Part shown: piece by piece, positions 12,915 through 23,385 of the stretch | How the letters are laid out: the number at the start of each line of letters is the position of its first letter | Numbering within the stretch: position 1 is the stretch's first letter | Assembly: GCF_932294415.1 (NCBI RefSeq) | Contig: NC_065535.1 | Coordinates: 25,384,782 to 25,448,781, forward strand | Reading direction: 5' to 3' | Source of the DNA: Quercus robur | Lineage: Eukaryota > Streptophyta > Magnoliopsida > Fagales > Fagaceae | DNA length: 64,000 bases | Made by a program: the position numbers and the translations under genes | Notes under the pieces: generated by a model | Database searches by the model: none | What the model saw: the letters and a program-made list of their open reading frames with translations, nothing else | Told to the model about the DNA's origin: nothing

Positions 12915-14130
12915 ATGGAATCCAGTCCAGATTCCGCAGCCTTGGCCCAGCAAGTTCAAGCTCTTGCAACCACCACTGAAGAACTCACCAAACAAAATCA
13001 GGAAATGAAGCTACGGCTTCAACAGGTTTAACAAGCTCAACAGGAAGAGAATCGGTCCAAGGATAACACGGAGGGGGAAGGGGATAGCCATAGGAGGAGT
13101 ATTCATCAAAGACCTACTACTCCGGACGAGCAGAATTCAGATCTCCTTCGAGAGATGAGAAAGGAGATGGACGAATTGAGGAATGCCATTAAGGGGAAGA
13201 CAGACCGAAGCGTAGACAAAATTGTAAGGGCCACAGATTCGCCTTTCACTACAGCAGTCCTTGAATGCCCCTTGTCATCAAAGTTTCGTTTACCTCAACT
13301 TAAGCCGTTCGACGGGCTCAAAGACCCTCAGGATCACCTTAATACATTCAAAACGATACTAAGCCTTCAACAGCCACCTGACGAGATACTGTGTCATTCC
13401 TTTCCCACCACTCTCAAAAGGGCTGCAAGGGAATGGTTCACGAAGTTGCCCACATCATTCATCGACAACTTCGAGCAGTTAAGCAGCGCTTTCTTGTGTC
13501 ACTTCATTGGGGGGCAGCATCCTAAGAAGCCAGCGGACCACTTACTCACCATTAAGCAGGGGGAAAAGGAAACCTTGAGGTCATACATGAAACGTTTTAC
13601 TCGGGAGACCCTCGAGGTAGACGAAACTGATGACAAAGTACAGCTGACGACCTTTAAAGCAGGACTGAGATCCAGAGATCTCATGGCTTCACTCGTGAAG
13701 AACCCTCCAAAGACGATGGCAGAAATGCTCCTAAAAGCACAGAAGTACATGAATGCTGAAGACGCTTTAACAGCCATAAAGGACGTAGAGAAGCCAGGAG
13801 ACAAAGGTAGAAGGGATGACGGGGTCAAAAGAGGGAACGCCTAGATCGTCGGAATAATGACGGGAACAGAAGAAAAGAAGACAAAGGTCCTCGGACGATA
13901 AAATTTACCTCTCTAGTTATGCCTGTTGACAAAATTTTAATGCAGATTAAGGACGAACACTATCTCAAATGGCCGAGACCATTACACTAATCTCCTAACG
14001 TCCGTGATAAGAACAAGTACTACCGATTCCACAAGGATCATGGCCACAACACGGAAGATTGTAGGGACCTAAAGGAACAGATAGAAGAGTTGATACGGAA
14101 AGGCAAATTACAGAAATACGTGAAGGATCC
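12915..14130 (+). pseudogene. gag: gag (decayed)
   Basis: The frame from ATG at 12915 runs through a coiled-coil-like N-terminus, hits TAA at 13029-13031, then continues from 13155 to TAG at 13842-13844. The retrotransposon gag core is clear (FDGLKDPQDHLNTFKTILSL, then WFTKLPTSFIDNFEQLSSAF). A zinc-knuckle-like [15 protein letters not shown] lies at about 14014-14060 in the same frame. About 70 bases later the protease begins, with no long linker, suggesting an internal deletion at about 14125-14135. Confidence 0.9.
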
Positions 14131-14132
14131 TT

Positions 14133-17100
14133 GTGGACAACGATAGCTCTGTAGACATCATCTACCTCCTTACCTTCCAACAGCTGAAGCTAGATCCAAG
14201 GAGACTGCGTTCATTTGACTGCCCCTTCGTCAGTTTCAGTGGAGATAGGGTATATCCCAGGGGCATAGTGACGCTGACAGTAACAGTGGAGACCTACCCG
14301 GTGCAGTTGTCCCGTCAATTAGACTTCCTGGTAGTAGATTGCCCCTCATCTTACAATGTGATCATTGGGAGGCCCACACTCAACAAATGGAAAGCAGCCA
14401 CGTCAACCTATTACTTGAAGGTAAAATTCCCAACGGATAACGGTGTCGGCAAAGTAAAAGGAGATCAAGTCTTAACCAGGGAGTGTTATCAAGCTGTCTT
14501 GGACGCAAAGGAGAATCACACATGAATGATCGAAGGGAATGACGAGAACAAAATGGAAGCCTTGGAAACAGTAGAACTGGTCGAAGGAGAGGCAACCAAG
14601 ACCACGAAGATAGGGACGACATTAAGCCCTGAGATGAGAACAAGGCTCATCCAATTCCTTAAAGAAAACCGAGACGTCTTCACATGGAGCCACGAGGACA
14701 TGCTAGGCATAGCTCCAAAAGTCATTCAGCATAAGTTGAATGTGAACCTGGAAAGAAAACCCGTCCAGCAAAGACGAAGAGTCTTCGCCCCAGAACGAGA
14801 CCAAGCAGTTACAGACGAAGTTACCAAACTATTGGCGGCAGATTTCATCCGGGAAATACACTATCTTGAATGGCTCGCAAACGTCGTCCTAGTAAAGAAA
14901 ACAAATGGGAAATGGAGAATGTGCGTGGATTTCACAGACCTGAACAAGGCATGCCCGAAGGACAGTTTCCCCCTACCAAGAATAGATTAGCTTGTAAATT
15001 ATATGGCCGGATACAAGTTGCTGTCGTTCATGGACGCTTTCTCAGGATATAACCAGATAAGGATGGCTGAAGAAGATCAGGAGAAGACTGCTTTCATCAC
15101 GAGTTAAGGACTCTATTGTTACAAGGTAATGCCTTTTAGACTGAAGAATGCCGGAGCTACGTATCAAAGACTAGTGAACAAAATGTTCAGCAAACAAATT
15201 GGCAGGAACATGGAAGTATACGTGGATGATATGCTTGTCAAGAGTGAAGAAGAGCTTGCGCATCTGGACGACCTAAAAGAGATGTTTGCCACCTTCAAAC
15301 AATACCAGATGAAGTTGAATCCAAGTAAGTGCATTTTTGGTGTAGTTTCAGGGAAGTTCTTGGGCTTTATGGTGTCCCAAAGAGAAATAGAAGCAAACCT
15401 GGAGAAAGTTCAAGCCATAATCAATATGGCATCGCCTAGAACAGTCAAGGAAGTCCAGAAACTCACAGGAAGGATTGCAGCCTTAAATAGGTTCGTCTCT
15501 AGAGCGACAGACAAGTGTCTACCTTTTTTCAAGACTTTGAAGCAGGCTTTCGCCCAGATCGACGAATGTGAAGCAGCGTTCTAAGAACTTAAACGTTACC
15601 TGAGTAATCCACCCCTCTTAAGTCCGTCCAAGTAGGGGGAAAACCTATATTTGTACTTGGCAGTATCAGCTACAGCAGTGAGTGCAACCTTGATTAGAGA
15701 AGAAGACAAGAAACAGCTCCCAGTTTACTACGTTAGCCAAGCTTTCCAAGGGCTGAATCCAAGTATCCCCGGATTGAAAAGATTGCGTTCGCGTTAATAG
15801 TAGCCTCACAAAAACTAAGGCAATATTTTCAGGCAAATCCTATCTTGGTGATGACGAACCAACCCATCAAAAAATCCATGAACAAACTTGAGGCAACCGG
15901 AAGAATGGTCCAGTGGGCAATTGAACTTAGCCAATTTGACATTGAGTACCATCCCAGAACAGCCATCAAGGCACAAGTTTTGGCAGACTTCATCGCCGAG
16001 TTCACCTTTCCAGACGAAGACGGTCTCACCAACGAAGCCGAACGATGGACGATACAAACTGATGGTTCGTTAGCCCAAAAACATGGGGGAGTAGGGGTCG
16101 TCATAACCACCCCAGACGGAGAAATGCTCAAATACGGAGTTCAACTGAAATTTCTTGCTACCAATACTGACGGGGTTGAGGCTCGGAAAGGCGCTTGGAG
16201 CTAAGAACCTGTTAGTCCAAAGTGATTTAAAGTTGGTGATCGAGCAAATCAAGGGAGAGTACGAAGCAAAAGAAGAGGGAATGTAGAAATACCTTAGGCT
16301 GACGAAACATCTTACTCAGGAGTTTGATAAGGTGGAATTCGTTCAGATCCCCAAAAGCCAGAACATGGTGACAGACGAAGTCTCGAAGCTAGCATCGTCA
16401 GAAGAAGGGGGGGGGGGGATAAGCATGGGCTTGGCAATAGAAGTCCAGAAATACCCTAGCATTGAAGAAGTTCCAACTTTCACAATCCAGAGCACAAACA
16501 GCTGGATGACACCATTAGTTTCTTTCCTCCAGGACGGGCACCTCCCTCAGAATACAAAAGAGGCCAAAAAAATCAAGAAGAGGGTGGCCAGATTTACGAT
16601 CCTTAATGACACCTTATACAAGAGAGGCTTCTCCATGCCTTACTTGAAATGTGTTGACGAAGAAGAAACCAAGTACATACTGGAAGAAATCCACGAAGGA
16701 ATTTGCAGTGACCATGCCGGCCCCAGGTCCCTAGTAAACAAGGTAATACGAACAGGTTATTTCTGGCCTACTATGTAGGTGGACGCAGTGGAGCTCGTCA
16801 AGAAGTGCGACAAGTGCCTACGATACGGGAATGTCCAGCGGCTTCCAACAGAGAAACTGACGACGATAGCCTTTTCGTGGCCATTCGCACGATGGGGAAT
16901 CGACATCGTCGGTCCACTACCCCAAGGTAAAGGTCAGGTAAAATTCCTACTAGTTGCTATTAACTACTTCACAAAGTGGGTCGAAGCAGAGGCTCTAGCA
17001 ACAATTACCGAGGCAAGAATTTGGAGCTTTGTGTGGAAGAATATAATTTGCAGGTTCGGGATTCCATTGACGATTATATCAGATAATGGGAGGCAGTTCG

Positions 17101-17735
17101 ACAGCGAAGGCTTTAGAGACTTCTGTTCAAATTTAGGCATCAAGAACCAATTCTCATCCCTAGGGCACCCCCAGGCAAATGGACAGACATAAGTAATGAA
17201 TCAGACATTGCTCAAGATTATCAAAACCAAGCTGGACGACGCGAAAGGTGCCTGGCCAGAAGAATTGCCTAATGTCATGTAGGCTTACAGAACCACAGCG
17301 AGAACCCCAACAGGAGAAACCCCCTTCAGGCTTACCTATGGCACTGAAGCAGTAATCCCAGTCGAAGTAGGAGTAACAAGCATCAGGTAAGAGATATTCA
17401 ACGAAGAGAGCAATGACGACACATTGCGACTCAACTTGGACTGTTTGGAAGAAGTAAGAGACAAAGCTTTCAGCAAAATGATGAAGTACCAGCAGAAGAT
17501 GGCCGAATACTACAATAAGAGGGTGAAACTCAGACGACTTGACATAGGCAACCTCGTCTTGCGCAAGGTTACCACAGCAACTAAAGACCCTGCCGAAGGA
17601 AAGCTTGGCCCCACATGGGAAGGACCTTACTGAGTCGTCCATTACTCTAGGCAAGACAGTTATCACCTGGAAACCATAGACGAACAGAGACTCCCTCAGC
17701 CATGGAACATTGAGCACTTGAAGAAGTACCACTAA
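14133..17735 (+). pseudogene. pol: pol polyprotein (protease, RT, RNase H, integrase), decayed
   Basis: Domains in order: aspartic protease with DNDSSVDI (expected catalytic DSG/DTG-type site altered) at about 14136-14160; RT at 14640-15590 with YVDD at 15219-15230; RNase H at 15600-16300 with TDGS; integrase with zinc-finger CDKCLR near 16810, core WGIDIVGPL near 16900 and ISDNGRQF near 17080; C-terminal end at WNIEHLKKYH, stop about 17733. Stops in the main frame are at 14988, 15105, 15582, 16776, 17190, 17280, 17388 and 17631; two frameshifts enclose 15770-16200. No active enzyme can be made. Confidence 0.93.
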
Positions 17736-17831
17736 TAGATGTAACAAATGAATATATTCATTCCTGAAATTAATAAAAGAATTATTCATCTAATGTCTTT
17801 ATGCAAGCAGGTCTAGTCAATCGTACAAAAC

Positions 17832-18173
17832 AAAATGGCCAAGTAACAAGATTCCCCTTTGACGGATGTAAGTTACTGACGAAACCAAATAAACACGACA
17901 AGATCTCTTAAATGGGTGAGTCATAAAATGGTCAAGTAACAAGATTCCACATTGACGGATATAAGATACTGACGAAACCAAACAAACACGAGAAAATCCC
18001 TTAAATGGGTGTAAGTCATAAAATGGACAAGTAACAAGATTCCGCCTTGATGGATGTAAGTTACCGACGAAGCCAAACAAACACGACAAGATCCCTTAAA
18101 TGGGTGTAAGTCATAAAATAGCCAAGTAACAAGATTCCATCTTGACGGATATAAGTTACTGACGAACCCAAAC
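17832..18173. repeat. ~94 bp tandem repeat downstream of pol
   Basis: The phrase AAGTAACAAGATTCC recurs at 17841, 17934, 18029 and 18124, giving periods of 93, 95 and 95 bp and about 3.6 units. Units share GACGGATGTAAGTTACTGAC and AAACACGACAAGATC. The array sits between pol and the antisense gene and is followed by an A-rich run at 18174-18200. Tandem arrays in this region are known from Tat/Ogre elements as a source of satellite DNA. Confidence 0.92.
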
Positions 18174-18683
18174 AAAAAAAAAAAAACAAAAAAAAAAAAA
18201 ATCCAAGGGGAAGGGGATAAAGAACCTTATAACAAATTAAAACAAAGCCAAGGCTGGATCTAGGCTCCCAACCAGTTCACCAGAACCCTCGACGAGACCC
18301 TTTGAAGGGGTTTGGGTTACAGGAAAACAACTAAGTAACAAGAAGCAAAACTATTGATGAAGAAGAAAGGCACAACTGAAAACTTTTGCTAAGTACAAAG
18401 TATGGACGAATCCCACAAACATATCATGAACCAACAAGTGTGCAACCATAGATACAAGTAACAAGTAAGTATGCAGCAAATTCAATTAAAGCCCAAAAAT
18501 CAAGGGCAATTACCATTGTTGTCATATCCAAAAAGACCCATAAACGCTAGGCCACAAATATTGTTCTCAAGACAGGATAACAAGCAATTGTTTTGAAATT
18601 AGATTTACAAAAAAAAAAAAAAAGGGGCCTAAAACATGACGGGCATCCACAAAAATGAAAAGAAATTTTCTTAAGTAACAAGA

Positions 18684-20281
18684 TCAGGCATCAACAGTGG
18701 AATTGTCACCAGTAGGGGAGCCACCAGCCGGAACGTCAGTAGCATTCTCAAGGACATCACCTTTAGGAGTTGAGGATTGAGTAGCTTCATCAATCACCAT
18801 CTCTTTGTCAATCTCCTCTAGGTCCAAGCTCTCTATGTCAACTCCAGTAGGATGCTTAACTAGATACCTCCTGAGAAGCTCAAAGCCTTTAAAGTACCAA
18901 CTAAAGAGTACTGTGTTGTACTCGTCAGTTGTTTGGAAGGCCTCAACAGATCTGGCAGCAATAGTTTTAAGCTTTTCCTTGGCGTTAAGAAGCTGTTCGT
19001 CCTTCTCCAGAGTCAACTTACGCTCGACTCTGAGGTCGTCATTCAGGGTCTTGACCTTCTCCTTTAAAGTGGTGGCCTCGTCCATAGAAACAATAAGATT
19101 CTTCTTCAGCTCAGAATTCTCTTTTTCCAAGGCCTCCATTCTAGATGTTAAGGATGCCACTTTAGCCTCTTGAGTAAAATATTCAGAGGTGATGTGAAGA
19201 CTTTCTCCTAACACCTAGAAGGAAGTTTGAAGTCGTCAATACCCAAAAAAAAAAAGAAAAAAAAGAGGGGTACGTGAACGCCCTACCTGAATGAGCCTGT
19301 GGACGTGACGAGAAGCAACCTCGTTGAGAGGCACGTCAGAGAGGGCCTTCAAGTCTGCCGCAGTCACGACCTTATAAGCCCTGTCCACCGCCAATCTCTC
19401 GTCATCCCATATAGTGGACGATCGAGAATCAACCTTCTCATTCTCCTTACTAGATATGCACGGCCTTTTGGAACCTGGAGTAGGGATCTCTTCAACCGAG
19501 GTGGTAGGAGAAGCCGTCTTCGTCGTCTCGATAATAGAAACTATGGGTTTGACGGAGACAATAGGGGCGACGGAAGGACCCTTCCCGGTGACACGCACTG
19601 TCTTCTTTCCAATGTTTAACAGCGTCTCATCCTTCTTGGACCTCATCTTCGCGTACATATCCTTGTTGAACTTGGTCGTCATTTTTGCAAGAGAAAAACA
19701 TTTAAAAGAAAATCCAAGTGTACATAAGAAGAGTCGATACTGACGAGGTCAATACTTACTCTTTTTTCCTTCAATACCAATATTGCGTAGAACGAAAGGA
19801 GACGGGTCAGGTCCAAGGTTGTAAAAGGCAAGGGTCTGTGGATCAACCAAATCGTCCCAACTTTCGATCGTCTGGGTATATCCTATCGCGGTTTCAACAC
19901 GCTCCTTATGCCTGCTTTTAAACTTAGGCCGTCTCTTAACTGTGCAGAACAAAAGATAAAGGAGTTAGTGACGATAAATAGCAAATACAACAAAACTAAA
20001 ACAACAGGGAGAAATATTGACGCACCTAAGGCCGAGGTTCCCCATCGACGAAGCAACCTCGAGATATCGCCCTAATCCCTACTGGATTGAGTTTCAAAAT
20101 CATCCCCGGACACAAAGAAAAATCTTGATTTCCAATACCTATCTCCCTCCACTAGGTCACCATTAAACGATAACCCAGTCTCGAGATCGTTAGACCTAAC
20201 CTCAGACATCGCCTCTCTATCTCTCACCAGACCCTCGAACCAGTTAAGCGATAGGCAAAGCAAAGGCAACAGGTCGGCCAA
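18684..20281 (-). pseudogene. Antisense spliced gene inside the retrotransposon (aORF)
   Basis: Four exons can be read on the minus strand. Exon 1 is about 20030-20281 (contains GDRYWKSRFFFVSGDDFE; a TAG interrupts it near 20072). Exon 2 is about 19755-19941 (SWDDLVDPQTLAFYNLG). Exon 3 is 19287-19682 (ends HVHRLIQ before GTAGGG). Exon 4 is 18684-19214 (about 110-residue coiled coil, then FKGFELLRRYLVKHP and an acidic tail). Exon 3/4 borders are canonical. The exon 3 acceptor reads TTGCAAAA, possibly a damaged AG. Extra antisense ORFs are known in Tat elements; these proteins resemble the 'putative gypsy type transposon' plant family. Function is unknown. Confidence 0.75.
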
Positions 20282-20937
20282 TACAACGCTTAAACAATTA
20301 CCCTAAAAAACGAAATCCTCTAAATGTGGGAAAACACCCAAAGACCCTCCTAGGCGCGCAAAAAGAAAGGAAATTGACGGGTAAACTATCCTAATCTCAG
20401 AGCTGCTAACCATGGAAATACAAAAAAAGCGCAAAGGGAAACAACACAAGCTAAATCCCTAAGAAATCAAAGACAAACAAAAGGAAAAAGAAGAAGAGAA
20501 TCAAAGGCTATATCGTAATAAGATGAAAAGGAAAGGTAAAAACATGAAAGAAAGAAAAAATGTACCTTAACAATGGCGAGTAAAAGAAGCACCAATACGC
20601 AGCACATCAGTTTGAAAAAGAGTTACAGAATGAGAGTTCGAAAAAATCGCTTAGAACAATGATTGGAAGTTATTTGAGAAAAGTGAAAGAAGTAAGAAGG
20701 GGAGAAGTTTTAAAAATCAAGACTCAAAATGACTAAAAAACAGCGGGAAGCCCAATAGTCCCACAAAGTGGAGCATTAACTCCACCAGTCAAAAAGCACC
20801 ACGTGGCCACTCCCTACGGAGAGCCGCCACTACACATTTTATACGGCGCGAAATCCCAAAGAGTTGCTTACAGTTCCAAAAAAAAAAAAAAAAACCCTTT
20901 TCACCTTCCATGGTTGTCATGACATGTCACGACGACC

Positions 20938-20955
20938 ACAGAATCCGGGGGCAGT
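20938..20955 (+). other. Polypurine tract before the 3' LTR
   Basis: Purine-rich AGAATCCGGGGGCAGT abuts the 3' LTR, the usual position of the plus-strand primer. Confidence 0.65.
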
Positions 20956-21443
20956 TGATGGGACTGACGAAATCAACTACCGACGAACTCAGTATTACAG
21001 ACGAGACCATCCTCTTGGACGAACCCAAACAAGTGCCCCCATCACCAACGAAGGTATCAAGACCATTCAATATTGCCAGTAACATCTCGGACGATTACAA
21101 CAATTGCTACACAGACCGTTGAAAGCACATTAAAGCCCCATTACTAAGCAGGAGGCATTACCAAGAAAGGCATTAACATCCCATTATTAACCACAATGGT
21201 CAGAATCCAAGGCAACATATATAAAGCTCTCACATTACCAACACAAGGTACATAGACATACTCAGATATATTTCTTGCTCTGTCATATTGCATTATTCTT
21301 TCTGAACGAACTTCTTGATATTGACTTTGGCATCGGAGACGTTGTGGCAGGCACCACACCGGTGACCATCTTGAGGATACAATCACCTGGGCTGAAGATT
21401 GGTTCCATCTGCCTTCTCTGACTGATGAACTTACGCTTCATCA
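20956..21443 (+). repeat. 3' LTR
   Basis: Same 488 bp length and same termini as the 5' LTR (TGATGGG...TTCATCA). Confidence 0.95.
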
Positions 21444-21700
21444 ATATGTATTATTATATTTGAGTTGTTTTAATATTTTCTTTTTCTGCAATCTTATAGC
21501 AAAGGACATGTCATCTTGCATTTTTTTAAAGCCTCAATCCAAGGGATAAGTGACACAAAAAGTCCAGTTTCAAGAGGTAGTCAATATTTTGGCTTCTAGT
21601 TTTATGGTTTCAAGTCTTTAGAAATAACTTTTTAGTTGACTTCCAAGAAGAATGAAATTTTTAGAAATGGTGATGGTTGGCCTCAAATTGCACAACATGA
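21444..21700 (-). pseudogene. 5'-flank relic of a third lectin-kinase copy
   Basis: Starting right after the 3' LTR, the sequence (ATATGTATT, CTGCA-TCTTATAGCAAA, AAGAGGTAGTCAATATTT, GTTGACTTCCAAGAA) follows the DNA just upstream of the start codons of the two lectin kinases (33475-33760 and 43650-43940), in the same orientation. The coding part that should lie to its left is gone and the retrotransposon occupies its place. Confidence 0.75.
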
Positions 21701-21793
21701 CCTTGAATCGCTCTTTTGGAACAACTAGCAGATATCTTATCCTATATACGAGTACATTATACATTTATGTGAAAAATATTTTGTAAAAAAATT

Positions 21794-22007
21794 GGGTAAA
21801 TTTCATTAAACTACACTGAGGTTTGAGCTAATACCAATTAGGTTCAAGACTTCTAAAATATGACCAACTTGATCCTTAAAAGACAAATTTGTTCTTGTCT
21901 CCATTAGCACTGTTACTTTAGCCCAAACCCTTCTCATCTCCTCATCTCAGACCCAAACCCTTCTCCTCTCTCTTTCTCTCTCTCAGAATTTGGCTCTTTT
22001 TTCTTTT

Positions 22008-22051
<44 letters not shown>

Positions 22052-22990
22052 TTATGGCGGCTCCCTCTCTCTCTCACCCACACCCACGACGGCTGAAGAC
22101 TCCTTTTTTCATGGCCAAAATCCATGTTTTTCCATTACCATCTTCCACTCTCTCTTCAAATCAGTGCCGTGGAGACATTTGGCTAGGGAATTTTGAGCTT
22201 CGCATCACCACCACTATTATTGTTCCTTGCCAACAGCTTTGATTTGGTGCCAAACATGTTTGGGTATTTGTTTGTGTTTGGGTTTATGTGCCAAATGTCA
22301 AGGGAACGTTTGGCAAAGACCCATGAGCTCCGCCACCACCATTGACAATCTCTATCCTCTTTCTCTGTTCTATTTTATGTTTTTTTATTTATTTCTTTTT
22401 TGGTTTGGGTCTTTGTTGGTTTGAGTCTTGGTCAATTTAGGGATTGGGTCTTTTTATAGTGATATAAGGATTTTGTGATTTGGGTTTGAAAGGGGTTTTG
22501 GGTATAGTCATTTGTAGATTTGTGGTTATTTTTTTATTTAGGGTTTGTCTCAAAATGGCATTAATATGGTGATTTTGTTGGTGTATGCATCTGAATTTGT
22601 GTGTATGATTGGTAATCTGGGATGATTTTTAAGGGTTTCAGGTTTTAGCATGACTATGTGTGTATGTTTATGTTCTATGACATGGTGTTGCTGTGTAATG
22701 TGATTTGTGCTCAAATCCATGCTCATATTAATGTAATCATAGCGAATAGAACTCAAAGATCTTAGCATGTAATAAACATTCACTAGAGAAGAGAAAATAT
22801 GAGAGAAGAGTGTGAAGAGAGGGGTTTGAGATGAGAAAGAGGAGAGAGAATAGAATGTGAGAATAAAGTAACTGTGTTAAATGGAGTTAGGGACAAAATT
22901 GTCTTTTAAGGACCAAGTCAGTCGTTTTTGAAAAGTTTTGGACCTAGTTGGTATTAGCCCAAATCTCAATGTAGTTTAGTGGAATTTACC
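21794..22990. mobile_element. MULE-like non-autonomous element, 1.2 kb
   Basis: Inverted termini of about 130 bp: GGGTAAATTTCATTAAACTA at the left faces the complementary TAGTTTAGTGGAATTTACC at the right. The flanks TAAAAAAATT (21784-21793) and TAAAAACCTT (22991-23000) fit a degenerate 10 bp target duplication. The middle holds a (CT)n leader-like tract (22013-22046) and a short frame starting MAAPSLSHPHP, reminiscent of a captured gene start, but nothing identifiable. No transposase. Confidence 0.75.
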
Positions 22991-23385
22991 TAAAAACCTT
23001 TAAACAATGTGATTTGAGCGCATGTTTATTAGGTGTTCGCAAAAATGGCTAAATAAGTTTTAGGCGAAAACACTATTTTGATCGATTCATCTTGGAATCG
23101 CAGTCAATTTGGTCTCTACATTTTAGTAGTAATTGATTAGTTCCTGTTATTTTTAACATGCAGTCAATTTAGTCTCAACCATTAACTTACTAACGGAATT
23201 GCCTATGTAGCAACCAGCTTACATAGCTGACAGCATATATGGCTAGTAAAACAATAAAAATATATTTAATTATTATTTTAAAAAAGCCAAGAATTAAAAA
23301 AAAAAATCTAAAAAATAAAATAAAATAAAATAATTGAAGGGTGTGAACTTAAAAAAATTTCTCCAGACTTTCTTACACTTTCTTT

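Larger units (their letters stand above)
12351..21443 (+). mobile_element. Ty3/gypsy (Tat/Retand-type) LTR retrotransposon, decayed
   Basis: A 9.09 kb element with two 488 bp LTRs, gag-pol in order protease, RT, RNase H, integrase, and a 3.2 kb region after pol that holds tandem repeats and an antisense spliced gene. That layout is typical of the Tat clade. Flanking pentamers (TATTC before, ATATG after) do not match, so no target duplication is visible. The 3' flank is kinase-gene 5' DNA whose other half is missing on the left, suggesting a rearrangement at the left end. The element is non-functional: many in-frame stops and frameshifts. Confidence 0.93.

Noticed and set aside
13499-13828. 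Minus-strand open frame opposite gag
   Set aside because: Shadow of the gag reading frame; no splice sites or recognisable motif.
17160-17789. 209-codon minus-strand frame opposite the integrase end
   Set aside because: Mirror of the well-supported integrase coding strand; composition is that of an antisense frame.
17817-18175. Minus-strand frames rich in a repeated SRVCLVSSVTYIRQ phrase
   Set aside because: Produced by the ~94 bp tandem repeat, not a protein gene.
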